From: Alkaliphilus hydrothermalis | GTDB taxonomy: Bacteria > Bacillota > Clostridia > Peptostreptococcales > Natronincolaceae | NCBI RefSeq assembly: GCF_016908555.1 | Contig: NZ_JAFBEE010000030.1 | Location: 1 to 26,232 of the forward strand | Direction of reading: 5' to 3' | Length of the DNA stretch: 26,232 nt | In this document: positions 14,574-22,657 of the stretch, in pieces | Layout of the letters: each line of letters begins with the position of its first letter | Position numbering within the stretch: the stretch's first letter is position 1 | Notes under the pieces: model-generated | Told to the model about the DNA's origin: nothing | What the model saw: the letters and a program-made list of their open reading frames with translations, nothing else | Database searches by the model: none | Program-made: the position numbers and the translations under genes

Positions 14574-16505
14574 ATGACAAAGAAGCTCGAAGAATTATTA
14601 ACGCAACCCATGATATACTCTTTACCACCCTGGACTCACCAACAGGAGACTCTAAAAAACATTCTTGAGAGTCATCCCACTATTAAATTTGTTTCTTTAG
14701 TTGGGGTTGACCTAGGAGGAAATAATACAGACGAGAAAATTCCTATTTCATTGTTTCTTGAAGATATTGAAGGTTTTCTAAAGACAGGGGTACAGACCGA
14801 CGGTTCTAGTGTTATGCTTCATGAAATAGCAACCTTAAATAATGCTAAGGTTGATATTATTCCTGACCTAGAGGTAAATTGGTTTGTTGATTACAATTAT
14901 GAGTTATTAGATGAGGATACTGGATTGCCTATCGGAACGTTAAAAATACCTGCCTTTCTAGAACATAATAGAAAATTGGTGGACTCTAGGGCAATTCTAA
15001 AACGGACTGTAGATTATTTTAATCAGGAAATATTTGGGTTGCTTAAAAATTACCCCCATGCCCTGGAGGAGTTGGGTGTAGCTTCAATAGATGATATTGA
15101 AGGCGTGAATCTAACAACTGCTACAGAATTGGAGTTTTGGGTAAAAACACCAGAAGACTCTGCTGATGAAGAAAAACTATCGACTTCCCAAATGTTGAAG
15201 GAACAATACTGGAAACGGACTAAGGGTTCCGTCAGATCTGCTCTAGAAGAAACAATGATGTTGCTGGAGAAGTATGGAGTAGAACCAGAAATGGGGCATA
15301 AGGAAGTTGGTGGAGTTCGTGCTACAATTGCTGGGACAGGAAAGTTAAATCATGTAATGGAACAGCTTGAAATAGACTGGAAATATAGTGAAGCACTACA
15401 ATGTTGTGATAATGACTTGTTTATTAGAGAGTTTGTAGAGGAAACTTTTGAGAGATATGGTCTTGAGGTTACTTTCATGGCAAAGCCAATAGAAGGGGTA
15501 GCTGGTAGTGGTAAGCATACCCATATGGGGGCTAGTTTGAAACTAAAGAATGGTAAATACATTAATCTATTCTCCCCTAAAGATATGAAGGTAGACTATG
15601 TAAATTCTATTGGTTGGGGAGCTTTAATGGGTATATTGAAGAATTACGAAGTCATTAATCCTTTTGTAACCTCAACCAATGATGCTTTTAATCGATTGAA
15701 GCCAGGATTTGAAGCACCTGTTTGTATCGTTGGATCTGTGGGGCACAATGTTGAATCTCCATCTCGAAATCGAACTGTGCTAATTGGCTTAGTAAGAGAT
15801 ATCTATAATACAATGGCAACACGATATGAGCTAAGGGCGCCAAATCCAACCTCTAACACGTACCTTTTAGTTAGTGCCTGCTATTTAGCAATGATGGATG
15901 GAATAAAATATGCTATAGAAAATAAGCTAACCAGTAAAACATTGGAGTTAGAAATTACTAAAGCTGCTGGAGAAGATAAGCATTATTTAGAGAAAAATCG
16001 GGCTTATAGAAGTGAAGAAGATGTATTCGAAGACTATACTGACGAGGAAAGAGATAGATTGTTTGGAAAACCTCCAGCGACAGTATGGGAAAATCTTCGA
16101 GGATTTACTAACTCCGACAAAAAAGAAATTCTTTTTAAAGGTGATACCTTTGATGCTCAGTTATTAAATTCCTATGAAATAGCAACTTTAGATCATTGGG
16201 TTACGGAGTTACAAGGCAGAATTATTCAAAACAACATGGATATCGTGAGAAATTGTAAAAAAGCCCATGTTGGTGATCATGCTACTGACCTAGATGTGGT
16301 GAATTGGGAAAAGATTAACAATCTTAGGATCTTTATGATGAAGGATAGTCTGGAAAGAAAATCCCTCTTTACTAGATTAAGAGAAGCACTGGAAAACGAG
16401 GAATATGAACTAGCATCTCAGTTGCAGATTGAAATGACTGAGAAAATTTCTGAATTGAAGGGTTTGTATAGTGTATACAAGAGGAATTTGATGGAGGAAA
16501 TATAG
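14574..16505 (+). CDS. Glutamine synthetase-family protein, long form
   Basis: Probable ATP-dependent ligase of the glutamine synthetase superfamily (glutamate plus ammonia to glutamine). The 643 residues carry family motifs in order: TDGSS (75-79), ELEFW with metal-binding glutamates (185-189), the GSGKHTHMG loop with His315, RLKPGFEAP (374-382) and RAPNPTSNTYLL (421-432). Usual GS-I enzymes are about 440-470 residues and GS-III about 700; this protein has an insertion around 100-180 and a helical C-terminal extension of about 150 residues, so its type is unsettled. The GS-I adenylylation loop sequence is not evident. It could act on a related amine substrate instead. It has its own promoter, structured leader and terminator. 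Proximity to cyanophycin genes is about 10 kb and may be coincidental. Confidence 0.82.
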   Translation: MTKKLEELLTQPMIYSLPPWTHQQETLKNILESHPTIKFVSLVGVDLGGNNTDEKIPISLFLEDIEGFLKTGVQTDGSSVMLHEIATLNNAKVDIIPDLEVNWFVDYNYELLDEDTGLPIGTLKIPAFLEHNRKLVDSRAILKRTVDYFNQEIFGLLKNYPHALEELGVASIDDIEGVNLTTATELEFWVKTPEDSADEEKLSTSQMLKEQYWKRTKGSVRSALEETMMLLEKYGVEPEMGHKEVGGVRATIAGTGKLNHVMEQLEIDWKYSEALQCCDNDLFIREFVEETFERYGLEVTFMAKPIEGVAGSGKHTHMGASLKLKNGKYINLFSPKDMKVDYVNSIGWGALMGILKNYEVINPFVTSTNDAFNRLKPGFEAPVCIVGSVGHNVESPSRNRTVLIGLVRDIYNTMATRYELRAPNPTSNTYLLVSACYLAMMDGIKYAIENKLTSKTLELEITKAAGEDKHYLEKNRAYRSEEDVFEDYTDEERDRLFGKPPATVWENLRGFTNSDKKEILFKGDTFDAQLLNSYEIATLDHWVTELQGRIIQNNMDIVRNCKKAHVGDHATDLDVVNWEKINNLRIFMMKDSLERKSLFTRLREALENEEYELASQLQIEMTEKISELKGLYSVYKRNLMEEI

Positions 16506-16530
16506 AATATAGATTTACTACGTTACAAAG

Positions 16531-16573
16531 AAAAGTACCCTATCGTATTCAAAATATGGTAGGGTGCTTTTTT
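16531..16573 (+). terminator. Terminator of the glutamine synthetase gene
   Basis: AAAAGTACCCTA (16531-16542) pairs with TAGGGTGCTTTT (16560-16571) over 12 positions including one wobble, followed by T. Confidence 0.88.
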
Positions 16574-16627
16574 GCTTTTCTTCATTTGAATTTATTTGAA
16601 GATATTCTAAATTTATATGGGAATAGG

Positions 16628-16657
16628 TTGTTTTGTTAGAGTAACATAGGGTATAAT
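16628..16657 (+). promoter_or_regulatory. Predicted promoter of the YtxH-DUF948 pair
   Basis: TTGTTT (16628-16633), an 18-nt spacer and a perfect TATAAT (16652-16657), 39 nt before the start codon. Confidence 0.5.
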
Positions 16658-16696
16658 TACCATAAATACTATTGTCTAAAGTAAGGGGGAAATTTA

Positions 16697-17089
16697 ATGA
16701 ACAGAAAAGATATCAAGCAGAGGGTGGATTATATAAAGAGTCTTTTAGATCCAGAGACAGCTAAAAGACAAAAACGTAAAGAGAGAAGTCGAGGCTTAGC
16801 AAAGGGACTAGCGGTGGGAACCTTGCTAGGTGGTATTGCAGGAGTTTTCTTTGCCCCTGATAAAGGAGAAAACACTAGAATGAAGGCAAAGGGAGAATTA
16901 GATAAGGCTAAGGATGTTCTAGAGACAAATTTCCAAGAGGGTAAAAGTAAGCTTTCTAATATTGTAGAGAGCAAAAAAGGTTTTTTAAAGGATGGAATTG
17001 TGGTAGTAAAGGATAAAAATAATTCCCATAATATCTTTGTTGAGGAAGAGGATTTGTTAGATGAAGAATTAGAAAAGGAAGAGGCTTAG
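16697..17089 (+). CDS. YtxH-domain protein
   Basis: A 130-residue protein with a basic N-terminus (DPETAKRQKRKERSRGLAKG), one glycine/alanine-rich hydrophobic segment (about 36-53, GLAVGTLLGGIAGVFFAP) followed directly by the DKGENTR motif that defines the YtxH family, a lysine-rich helical region likely to form a coiled coil (about 60-105), and an acidic tail. YtxH proteins are single-span membrane proteins often linked to general stress in Bacillus; a biochemical role is not established. AAGGGGGA lies 7 nt before the ATG. It is paired with the DUF948-like gene 77 bp downstream, a common pairing that suggests a joint envelope function. Confidence 0.82.
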   Translation: MNRKDIKQRVDYIKSLLDPETAKRQKRKERSRGLAKGLAVGTLLGGIAGVFFAPDKGENTRMKAKGELDKAKDVLETNFQEGKSKLSNIVESKKGFLKDGIVVVKDKNNSHNIFVEEEDLLDEELEKEEA

Positions 17090-17166
17090 AATATTGCTAC
17101 TCAAAATGTAATGCTAAAAATAATCACTAAAGATAATCATTAAAGATATAAGGGGGTAAGGGCTAG

Positions 17167-17622
17167 ATGACAATTACAATGGAACATCTACAGGTTGTTT
17201 TGGTTCTAGTGGGGATTGGTGTACTAGGCGCTTTATTGGTGGTGCTTTTAAAAGTCAATGATATACTAAAACAAGCTAAGTCTATATTGGTAAAAAACGA
17301 TGGAAATATAAATCAATCTATCGAATCACTTCCTAAGGTAATCAATAATGTTGAAATCCTTTCTAATAGCTTAAACAATGAAATGGTACATGTTGGTGGA
17401 GCCATAAAAAATATAGAAGAAATTACAGTAGGGGTAAACGAAGAAATAAAACACCTCAAAGGTACCGTAAGAAATATTGAAGAAACTGTAGAGTATGCTG
17501 CGGCCACTGCGCAAACTTTGACAGATGACATTTTATTACCTATAGGCGATATACTAAACTTATTGACTATTTTAAAGGGAATTTTCGTAAAGGAAAAGAA
17601 GAAAGGCATATTTCGTAAGTAA
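17167..17622 (+). CDS. DUF948-like single-span membrane protein
   Basis: A 151-residue protein with an N-terminal membrane segment (about 9-29, VVLVLVGIGVLGALLVVLLKV) followed by a long helical region with heptad-like hydrophobic spacing and many Asn/Glu residues, and a basic tail (KEKKKGIFRK). This layout matches DUF948-type proteins, which are often encoded next to YtxH proteins, as here. Function is unknown; a membrane-anchored coiled-coil partner of the upstream protein is the simplest inference. The ribosome site AGGGGGTAAGGG is slightly irregular in spacing. A terminator follows. Confidence 0.72.
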   Translation: MTITMEHLQVVLVLVGIGVLGALLVVLLKVNDILKQAKSILVKNDGNINQSIESLPKVINNVEILSNSLNNEMVHVGGAIKNIEEITVGVNEEIKHLKGTVRNIEETVEYAAATAQTLTDDILLPIGDILNLLTILKGIFVKEKKKGIFRK

Positions 17623-17664
17623 AAGACGGTGAGTAACATAAAATACTTTTAATAACTTACGATT

Positions 17665-17714
17665 AAAAACCAGTAGCTCAGACGTTTTGTTAACGTTGAG
17701 ATACTGGTTTTTTT
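17665..17714 (+). terminator. Terminator of the YtxH-DUF948 operon
   Basis: AAAAACCAGTA (17665-17675) pairs perfectly with TACTGGTTTTT (17702-17712), with an inner CTCA/ACGT stem that has one bulge, and ends in TTTTTTT. Confidence 0.9.
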
Positions 17715-17816
17715 ATAACGAATAAGAAAGTTCTACATTAAATTAATATAAATAGAACTTTTTCGTAAATGATTTTCAACATAAGTCATCAATTAAATCT
17801 TCCGAAGGAAGACTTT
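17708..17816 (+). repeat. Intergenic repeat family 2, copy 2
   Basis: It begins in the terminator T run with TTTTTTATAACGAATA followed by AGAAA, and ends with ATTAAATCTTCC then GAAGGAAGACTTT (17792-17816), both shared with 10409-10465. Between the blocks lies an extra segment with its own 9-bp inverted repeat, AAAGTTCTA (17727-17735) with TAGAACTTT (17753-17761). Apart from the repeat and the two terminators, I see nothing in 17623-17934. Confidence 0.65.
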
Positions 17817-17903
17817 ATTCTAATGATTGACAAATGTTTTGTTAAAAAAATATCAAATTACATCAAAAAAATTTAATCCATATAAGAGCTTAATTTATTG
17901 AGG

Positions 17904-17930
17904 AAAAATAACTGATCTAAAATTCAGTTA
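17904..17930 (-). terminator. Terminator of the 107-residue gene
   Basis: On the minus strand TAACTGA pairs with TCAGTTA (plus coordinates 17909-17915 and 17924-17930), followed by TTTTT, just after the stop. Confidence 0.65.
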
Positions 17931-17934
17931 ATGG

Positions 17935-18258
17935 TTATATATTGAATAAGTTTGTAACCTTATGACGTTTAAATGGAAAGTTTCCAATTATTCTTCCGAA
18001 TGCATCCTGTTGCAATTCTTCAGTATGTTCCACAGGACAATAGCCTAATCCCTTCAGATACCTGCTAAATAGAAGGACTTCCCCCATGAGTTTGTATTTT
18101 GTATAGAAGGTTTTTTTCTTCATATTAATACAGGCGACTAAATAATGACCTTCATAGATTTCTTTGATATCCCCCTCTACAAACACTAAAAATTTATGAA
18201 TTTTTGATGTTGTAACGCATTTTTCTAGATCTTTATAAATGCATTCCATATAATTCAT
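17935..18258 (-). CDS. Hypothetical protein, 107 residues
   Basis: I do not recognise a family. The protein appears soluble, with four cysteines at 6, 14, 43 and 74, and alternating strand-like stretches (HKFLVFVEGDIKEIYEG, YLVACINMKKKTFYTKY) followed by a helix (GEVLLFSRYLKGLGY). It is basic overall. Evidence for a real gene: AGGGAGG 8 nt before the ATG, a good promoter at 18306-18334 on the same strand, and a terminator directly after the stop. It is divergent from the membrane protein at 18592 and has no obvious partner. Confidence 0.75.
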   Translation of the reverse strand: MNYMECIYKDLEKCVTTSKIHKFLVFVEGDIKEIYEGHYLVACINMKKKTFYTKYKLMGEVLLFSRYLKGLGYCPVEHTEELQQDAFGRIIGNFPFKRHKVTNLFNI

Positions 18259-18305
18259 AAGGTAACCTCCCTTTAATATTTTGTTAAATTATTAACTACA
18301 ACTTG

Positions 18306-18334
18306 ATTATAACAAAAATTGTAATTAGCGGCAA
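18306..18334 (-). promoter_or_regulatory. Promoter of the 107-residue gene
   Basis: On the minus strand: TTGCCG (complement of 18329-18334), a 17-nt spacer and TATAAT (complement of 18306-18311), about 47 nt before the start codon. The rest of the divergent region up to 18591 shows no clear gene. Confidence 0.65.
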
Positions 18335-18591
18335 TATAATTTTTTATATAACTTTGTTAAGAAATAATAATAAATGACTAGCATTATGGAGTAAAGGCGG
18401 AAAGGACAGTTGGTAAAAATCACAAATGTAGCAGGAATTATGATGGATTACTAGAAATACTTTAAATAAGTGAGGAAATCATTAAATATACTTAAATATG
18501 CTTTAGTTATACATCAACTGGGGTGAGATAGGAATTTAGCAAAGAGTACCCTAAGTTAATGAGATTGGGGCGGGTAAAGGGAGGAGATAAA

Positions 18592-19161
18592 ATGTCAGTC
18601 GAAGAATTAAGGATAGACATAGCAAAAAGAAACAAAAGTGGAATTGCTTTTATATTAGCATCTATTATCATATGGACAGGAATATTGGTGGTTTGGCGGT
18701 TACCAATAGATAATATCGTAACTCAAAATTTACTGACTTTTATGTTGACAACGCCTATGATGCCATTAGCATTTGTTATATCAAAAATAATCAAAGCCGA
18801 GTTTTCAGCAAAGAATAACCCTCTCCATAATCTTGGCTTTTTATTTTCCATGAATCAAATGCTATATGTATTAATTGCTATGTGGGCTTACAATGCAGCT
18901 CCAGAAAACATGGTGATGATTTTAGCGATTATTTTTGGTGCCCATCTGATGCCCTTTGGGTGGCTCTACAAATCAAAGGCTTACACGGTGATGTCTGTGA
19001 TTATTCCATTGGGGATACTAATAGTAGGATTTAATTTAAAACAAGACCAAATTTATGTTATTCCCTGTGTTATGTTGGGTCTTGAAATTATTTTCTCATT
19101 ATGGTTGGCCATTGAAAATAAAAAACTTGCTTCAATGAAGACAACGCTGGAGAATGTATAA
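18592..19161 (+). CDS. Multi-span membrane protein (DUF7010-like)
   Basis: An integral membrane protein of 189 residues with about six hydrophobic segments, including FILASIIIWTGILVVW (about 20-35), LLTFMLTTPMMPLAFVI, LYVLIAMWAYNAA, VMILAIIFGAHLMPFGW, VMSVIIPLGILIVGF and VIPCVMLGLEIIFSLWLAI. The general pattern recalls DUF7010 proteins; that assignment is from memory and tentative, and the function is unknown. ATG 18592 is preferred over ATG 18559 because AGGGAGGAG (18578-18586) lies just before it and inside the longer reading. It is monocistronic and converges on the ABC transporter genes across a strong two-way terminator. Confidence 0.75.
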   Translation: MSVEELRIDIAKRNKSGIAFILASIIIWTGILVVWRLPIDNIVTQNLLTFMLTTPMMPLAFVISKIIKAEFSAKNNPLHNLGFLFSMNQMLYVLIAMWAYNAAPENMVMILAIIFGAHLMPFGWLYKSKAYTVMSVIIPLGILIVGFNLKQDQIYVIPCVMLGLEIIFSLWLAIENKKLASMKTTLENV

Positions 19162-19233
19162 AAGAAAGTGAGCGGGTACAAATGATTATAATGCTTTAGA
19201 GGAAACATAAGAGAATGTCGGCGAAAGATCTAA

Positions 19234-19274
19234 AATAAAAGCACCATATCTATAAGGGATATGGTGCTTTTATT
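19234..19274. terminator. Bidirectional terminator
   Basis: AATAAAAGCACCATATC (19234-19250) and GATATGGTGCTTTTATT (19258-19274) form a perfect 17-bp stem with a 7-nt loop, between two convergent transcription units. Both strands end in a T-rich run. Confidence 0.92.
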
Positions 19275-19290
19275 ACGGTATTTATAGCTT

Positions 19291-20121
19291 TTATCTCCAC
19301 TTCACAAAGCGACTCTCCAGCTTACTAATCAACTGATACATGATAGCTGTAGCAAGGGCTAGAATAATCACTCCAGCCATAACAATATCGAGACGGAATA
19401 CCTGACCTCCGTAGACAATTAAATAGCCTAATCCTGCCTTTGATACCAAGAATTCGCCAACGATTACCCCAATCCAAGACATACCTATGTTAATTTTCAT
19501 AGTATTAATCATATTAGGAATGCTTGCAGGGAAGACAACCTTTTGGAGAATTTGTAGTTTGGTAGCACCAAATGTTTGAAGCATTTTTACTTTTTCAGAA
19601 TCCACCTCTTTAAAACCATTATAGGTAGATAGGATAGTTACCACTAAAGAAATCGTGAGGGCAGTTACGATGATCCCCCTCATGCCGGCGCCAGCCCATA
19701 TTATAATAATTGGACCTAGTGCAATTTTTGGCAGTGCGTTTAGTACTACTAGATAAGGGTCAAATACCTTAGCAAAAAATTCTGACCACCATAGGAGGAT
19801 AGCTATAGAGGTGCCTAGAATAGTGCCAATGACAAAACCAACAATCGCTTCAAAAACAGAAATACCAGTATGCTTAAATATAGAGCCATCCCTGGATAAG
19901 TCTTGAATTAACAACAGTATAGAGGAGGGCTTACTGGTAAAGAAGGTGTCGATCCAAGCCAGTCTAGCAGCAATTTCCCAAAGTAATAAAAACCCTACTA
20001 AAATACCGATTTGAGATAGGGTGATTTTTAATTTATACTGACGGACAGACTTTAAAAATTCTAAGTGACTTGGGGAGAAGTTTGAATGCTCCACTTCCTT
20101 ATTTTTACTTAACATAGACAT
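19291..20121 (-). CDS. ABC importer permease (nitrate/sulfonate/taurine/thiamine-precursor type)
   Basis: A 276-residue inner-membrane permease of the SsuC/TauC/NrtB/ThiX group. It has about six membrane segments, beginning with ITLSQIGILVGFLLLWEIAARL (about 34-55), and an EAA loop (ATKLQILQKVVFPASIPNM) that contacts the ATPase. Its start codon overlaps the last 17 bp of the ATPase gene and its ribosome site AAGGAG lies inside that gene, so the two are translationally coupled. The substrate cannot be set from the permease alone. No binding-protein gene is present in the window. Confidence 0.9.
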   Translation of the reverse strand: MSMLSKNKEVEHSNFSPSHLEFLKSVRQYKLKITLSQIGILVGFLLLWEIAARLAWIDTFFTSKPSSILLLIQDLSRDGSIFKHTGISVFEAIVGFVIGTILGTSIAILLWWSEFFAKVFDPYLVVLNALPKIALGPIIIIWAGAGMRGIIVTALTISLVVTILSTYNGFKEVDSEKVKMLQTFGATKLQILQKVVFPASIPNMINTMKINIGMSWIGVIVGEFLVSKAGLGYLIVYGGQVFRLDIVMAGVIILALATAIMYQLISKLESRFVKWR

Positions 20122-20890
20122 CCAACTCCTTCCAAATTTTATTGAAGTAATGCCTAAATTCAGGAGCTTCCCGACACTTTATTGGAGAGAACTCATCAGC
20201 TCCTTCACAGGTTAGCTGGATATCATATATACATTTAGTAGTCGCAGGACGTTTAGATAGAAGAATAACTCTGTCGGACATACTAATAGCTTCTGCTATG
20301 TCATGGGTTACCATGATAGCTGTCTTTTCTTCGCTTTTGATAATTTTTGCAATGTCATCACTTACTGCCAAACGGCTCTGGTAATCTAATGCAGAGAAGG
20401 GTTCATCCAGCAGCAATAAATCTGGTTCTGTAGCAAGAGTTCTAATAAGAGCAACCCTTTGACGCATTCCTCCTGATAGTTGGTGGGGGTAATGGGCTTT
20501 AAAATCTCCAAGACCATAGGTATCTAGAAGCTTAGATACTCTAGCAATACTTTCTTCGCTTAGCTTTTTTTGAATTTCTAAACCAATTAAAACATTTGCC
20601 ATAATATTTCGCCATGGGAATAGATGGTCACTCTGAAACATGTAACCCACCTTTTTATTGGTACCATCCACCTCTTTGTTATCTATAAAGACCTCGCCAG
20701 AAGTAGGCTTTAGTAGTCCAGCAATAATGGATAGGATAGTAGATTTACCACAACCACTAGGACCAACAATAGATACGATTTCACCCTTTTTTACATCAAA
20801 TGAAAGCTGATCTAGGGCCTTGGTTTCTCCTGAAATCGTATGATAAATCATAGAAATTTCATTAACGTCAACAAACTTATGTTCCTTCAT
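20105..20890 (-). CDS. ABC importer ATP-binding protein (nitrate/sulfonate/taurine type)
   Basis: A 261-residue cytoplasmic ATPase with all key motifs: Walker A GPSGCGKST (43-51), the Q loop at Gln86 followed by SDHLFPWRN (typical of the SsuB/TauB/NrtD group), signature LSGGM (138-142), Walker B LLLLDEP (158-164) and the switch His196. It is the first gene of a two-gene operon with the permease and starts after AAAGGAGG on the minus strand. The upstream region is shared with the divergent HTH-TPR regulator 271 bp away, which might control it. No thiamine or SAM riboswitch was recognised in that region. Confidence 0.93.
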   Translation of the reverse strand: MKEHKFVDVNEISMIYHTISGETKALDQLSFDVKKGEIVSIVGPSGCGKSTILSIIAGLLKPTSGEVFIDNKEVDGTNKKVGYMFQSDHLFPWRNIMANVLIGLEIQKKLSEESIARVSKLLDTYGLGDFKAHYPHQLSGGMRQRVALIRTLATEPDLLLLDEPFSALDYQSRLAVSDDIAKIIKSEEKTAIMVTHDIAEAISMSDRVILLSKRPATTKCIYDIQLTCEGADEFSPIKCREAPEFRHYFNKIWKELDVYVK

Positions 20891-21025
20891 AGAAAACCTC
20901 CTTTCCTATGTATAAGTAGTGAATAGCAAACTATATGGTATATACTATGATGGTGAAGAAAAATATGTGAGTTTTATCTATAAGTGATTGACTGGATTAC
21001 CTTATTTAATTTATAAATAAATTTG

Positions 21026-21054
21026 TTGAAAAATGTCGCAAAGTTGTGTATTAT
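21026..21054 (+). promoter_or_regulatory. Promoter of the second HTH-TPR regulator
   Basis: TTGAAA (21026-21031), a 17-nt spacer and TATTAT (21049-21054). About 12 nt downstream is a block (21066-21093) resembling the leader of the paralogous regulator. A 0A-box-like TGTCGCA lies in the spacer at 21034-21040, one mismatch from TGTCGAA. Confidence 0.6.
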
Positions 21055-21161
21055 ATATAATAATAACAAAATAAACTGAAAATTCACAATTTTAAAATTG
21101 ATAAAAATGAGTATTGTTAACTTATGGCCAACACATAGTTTGGTTCGAAAGGGGTCAATGA

Positions 21162-22499
21162 ATGAAGAAGATACTATCCTCGGGTGAGAAAATTAAGCAG
21201 TTACGTACAGATATTGGGTTGAAGCAAGAGAATCTCAGCAATGAAGCAGTTTCTAAGAGCCTAATCAGTATGATTGAACAGGGAAAAAGGAGCCTAACCC
21301 TCCAGGCAGCTAAGGTTATCGCAGAAGGTCTGAATAAATACTACAAGGAAGTAGGAGAAGAAGTTACACCTGAATACCTTATGGAGTCTGAATTGGATCA
21401 AGTTAAAAAAGAAGTTCGTAAGAATATTGAGCACCTTGATAAAGCCATTAAGTCGAGTCGAGTTGAGGAAGAACTGATACGTAATACTTTTGACAAGGTT
21501 ATTGAGTTAGTGGATGCCTGGAAACTAGAAGGAGAAAAAATTGAGTTACAGATACTTAGAGGAAATTTTTATTATAATAATTATCAATATAAAGAGGCCC
21601 TAAAGGACTATCTTGATGTTCTGGATCAGTCGATTAAGTCCAGAGATTATGGTCAAATTGCAAGCATGTATATTTCAATAGGTACAACATATCAAATGCA
21701 GAAGATGATGGACTCAGCCATAGTCCATTTCGTAAAGGCTAGTGATATAGCCATCGCTAATAATACTGCAAACAAAAATCAAGTTTTGGCTTATTCACTT
21801 TACAATCAAATATTATGTTATAAAAAAATGAAAAGGTATGATTTAATCCTTAGTCATATTACTATTTTTAAGGACATAAAATGGGAGGAACAACTGCATA
21901 AAGTATTTTATAACCAAGTACTATTGATAGAAGCGGTAACTTATCGGGAATTAAAAAACTATGAGAAGGCAATTAAAATATTTGAAAAGTTAAAAGAGGA
22001 AAAACAACTTGATTTTAAAACGCAATTTTTGTTATATAAAAATTACGCCCTTCTATTTAGAGACAAAGGGAAAATAGAGAATGCCCTACAATGCATACAA
22101 AAGGCTTTTGATATAAAGGAATTTGTAGATTTAAACTACACACCAGCCCTTTATTTACATCAAGCTACCTGTTATAGCCTTTTAGGAGAACAAGATAAGG
22201 TTATTAATCTGTTGGAAAACGGATTAAAATTGGCTGAAATGGTATCTAAAAAACATTTTGCAATAGATCTAAGATTTGCCTTTGTAGAATTGTATCTTGA
22301 AAAGAAAGATTATTTTAATGCCCTTATTCATGCAAAAGAAGCAGAAAAGAGTATCAATGAAAACGAAGTAAAATCAAAATTACAGGACCTATATGGCTAT
22401 TACATTGAAATATATAATAAATTAGGAGAGGTAGAAAGGGTGAATGAGTTTTCTATACAAATGAGACGAAAAAATTATTTTGCCAGTGTAGGGATGTAG
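21162..22499 (+). CDS. RRNPP-type HTH-TPR transcriptional regulator, second copy
   Basis: A 445-residue paralogue of the regulator at 10729-12057, with the same layout: an XRE-type helix-turn-helix (about 8-62, GEKIKQLRTDIGLKQENL...SKSLISMIEQGKRSL) and an all-helical TPR region, with matching blocks such as LRGNFYYNNYQYKEAL and AVTYRELKNYEKA. Unlike the first copy, no small exported peptide gene follows it, and no ribosome-site-supported short reading frame was found within the 158 bp up to the glutaredoxin gene. It may respond to the peptide of the first cassette, to one encoded elsewhere, or to another ligand. It is divergent from the ABC transporter genes, which are possible targets. AAAGGGG lies 7 nt before the ATG. 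Confidence 0.87.
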   Translation: MKKILSSGEKIKQLRTDIGLKQENLSNEAVSKSLISMIEQGKRSLTLQAAKVIAEGLNKYYKEVGEEVTPEYLMESELDQVKKEVRKNIEHLDKAIKSSRVEEELIRNTFDKVIELVDAWKLEGEKIELQILRGNFYYNNYQYKEALKDYLDVLDQSIKSRDYGQIASMYISIGTTYQMQKMMDSAIVHFVKASDIAIANNTANKNQVLAYSLYNQILCYKKMKRYDLILSHITIFKDIKWEEQLHKVFYNQVLLIEAVTYRELKNYEKAIKIFEKLKEEKQLDFKTQFLLYKNYALLFRDKGKIENALQCIQKAFDIKEFVDLNYTPALYLHQATCYSLLGEQDKVINLLENGLKLAEMVSKKHFAIDLRFAFVELYLEKKDYFNALIHAKEAEKSINENEVKSKLQDLYGYYIEIYNKLGEVERVNEFSIQMRRKNYFASVGM

Positions 22500-22657
22500 T
22501 ATTTTACTAATCTATGTCTGCCACAGTACTATAGTAGATTCTGAGGTGTAGTGGGTTAAAATTAGTGACAAGAAAGTGGGTAAATGAAATGATTAGGGGT
22601 ATAATACTATTAGCGAATCATAGTAATAAGTATTAAATGATTGAGAGGGGGATTTTT

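Noticed and set aside
17727..17764. Hairpin AAAGTTCTA/TAGAACTTT with T tail, considered as a second terminator or an sRNA end
   Set aside because: No gene or promoter precedes it after the operon's own terminator; treated as part of repeat family 2.
20891..21025. Possible riboswitch (thiamine or S-box) in front of the ABC ATPase gene
   Set aside because: None of the conserved cores of these riboswitches can be found on the minus strand.
21108..21188. Reading frame of about 26 codons upstream of and overlapping the second HTH-TPR gene, considered as a leader peptide or pheromone
   Set aside because: No ribosome site, no hydrophobic export signal, and it runs out of frame into the regulator's start.
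22500..22657. Search for a pheromone gene after the second HTH-TPR regulator
   Set aside because: Only frames of a few codons are present, without a ribosome site or signal peptide.
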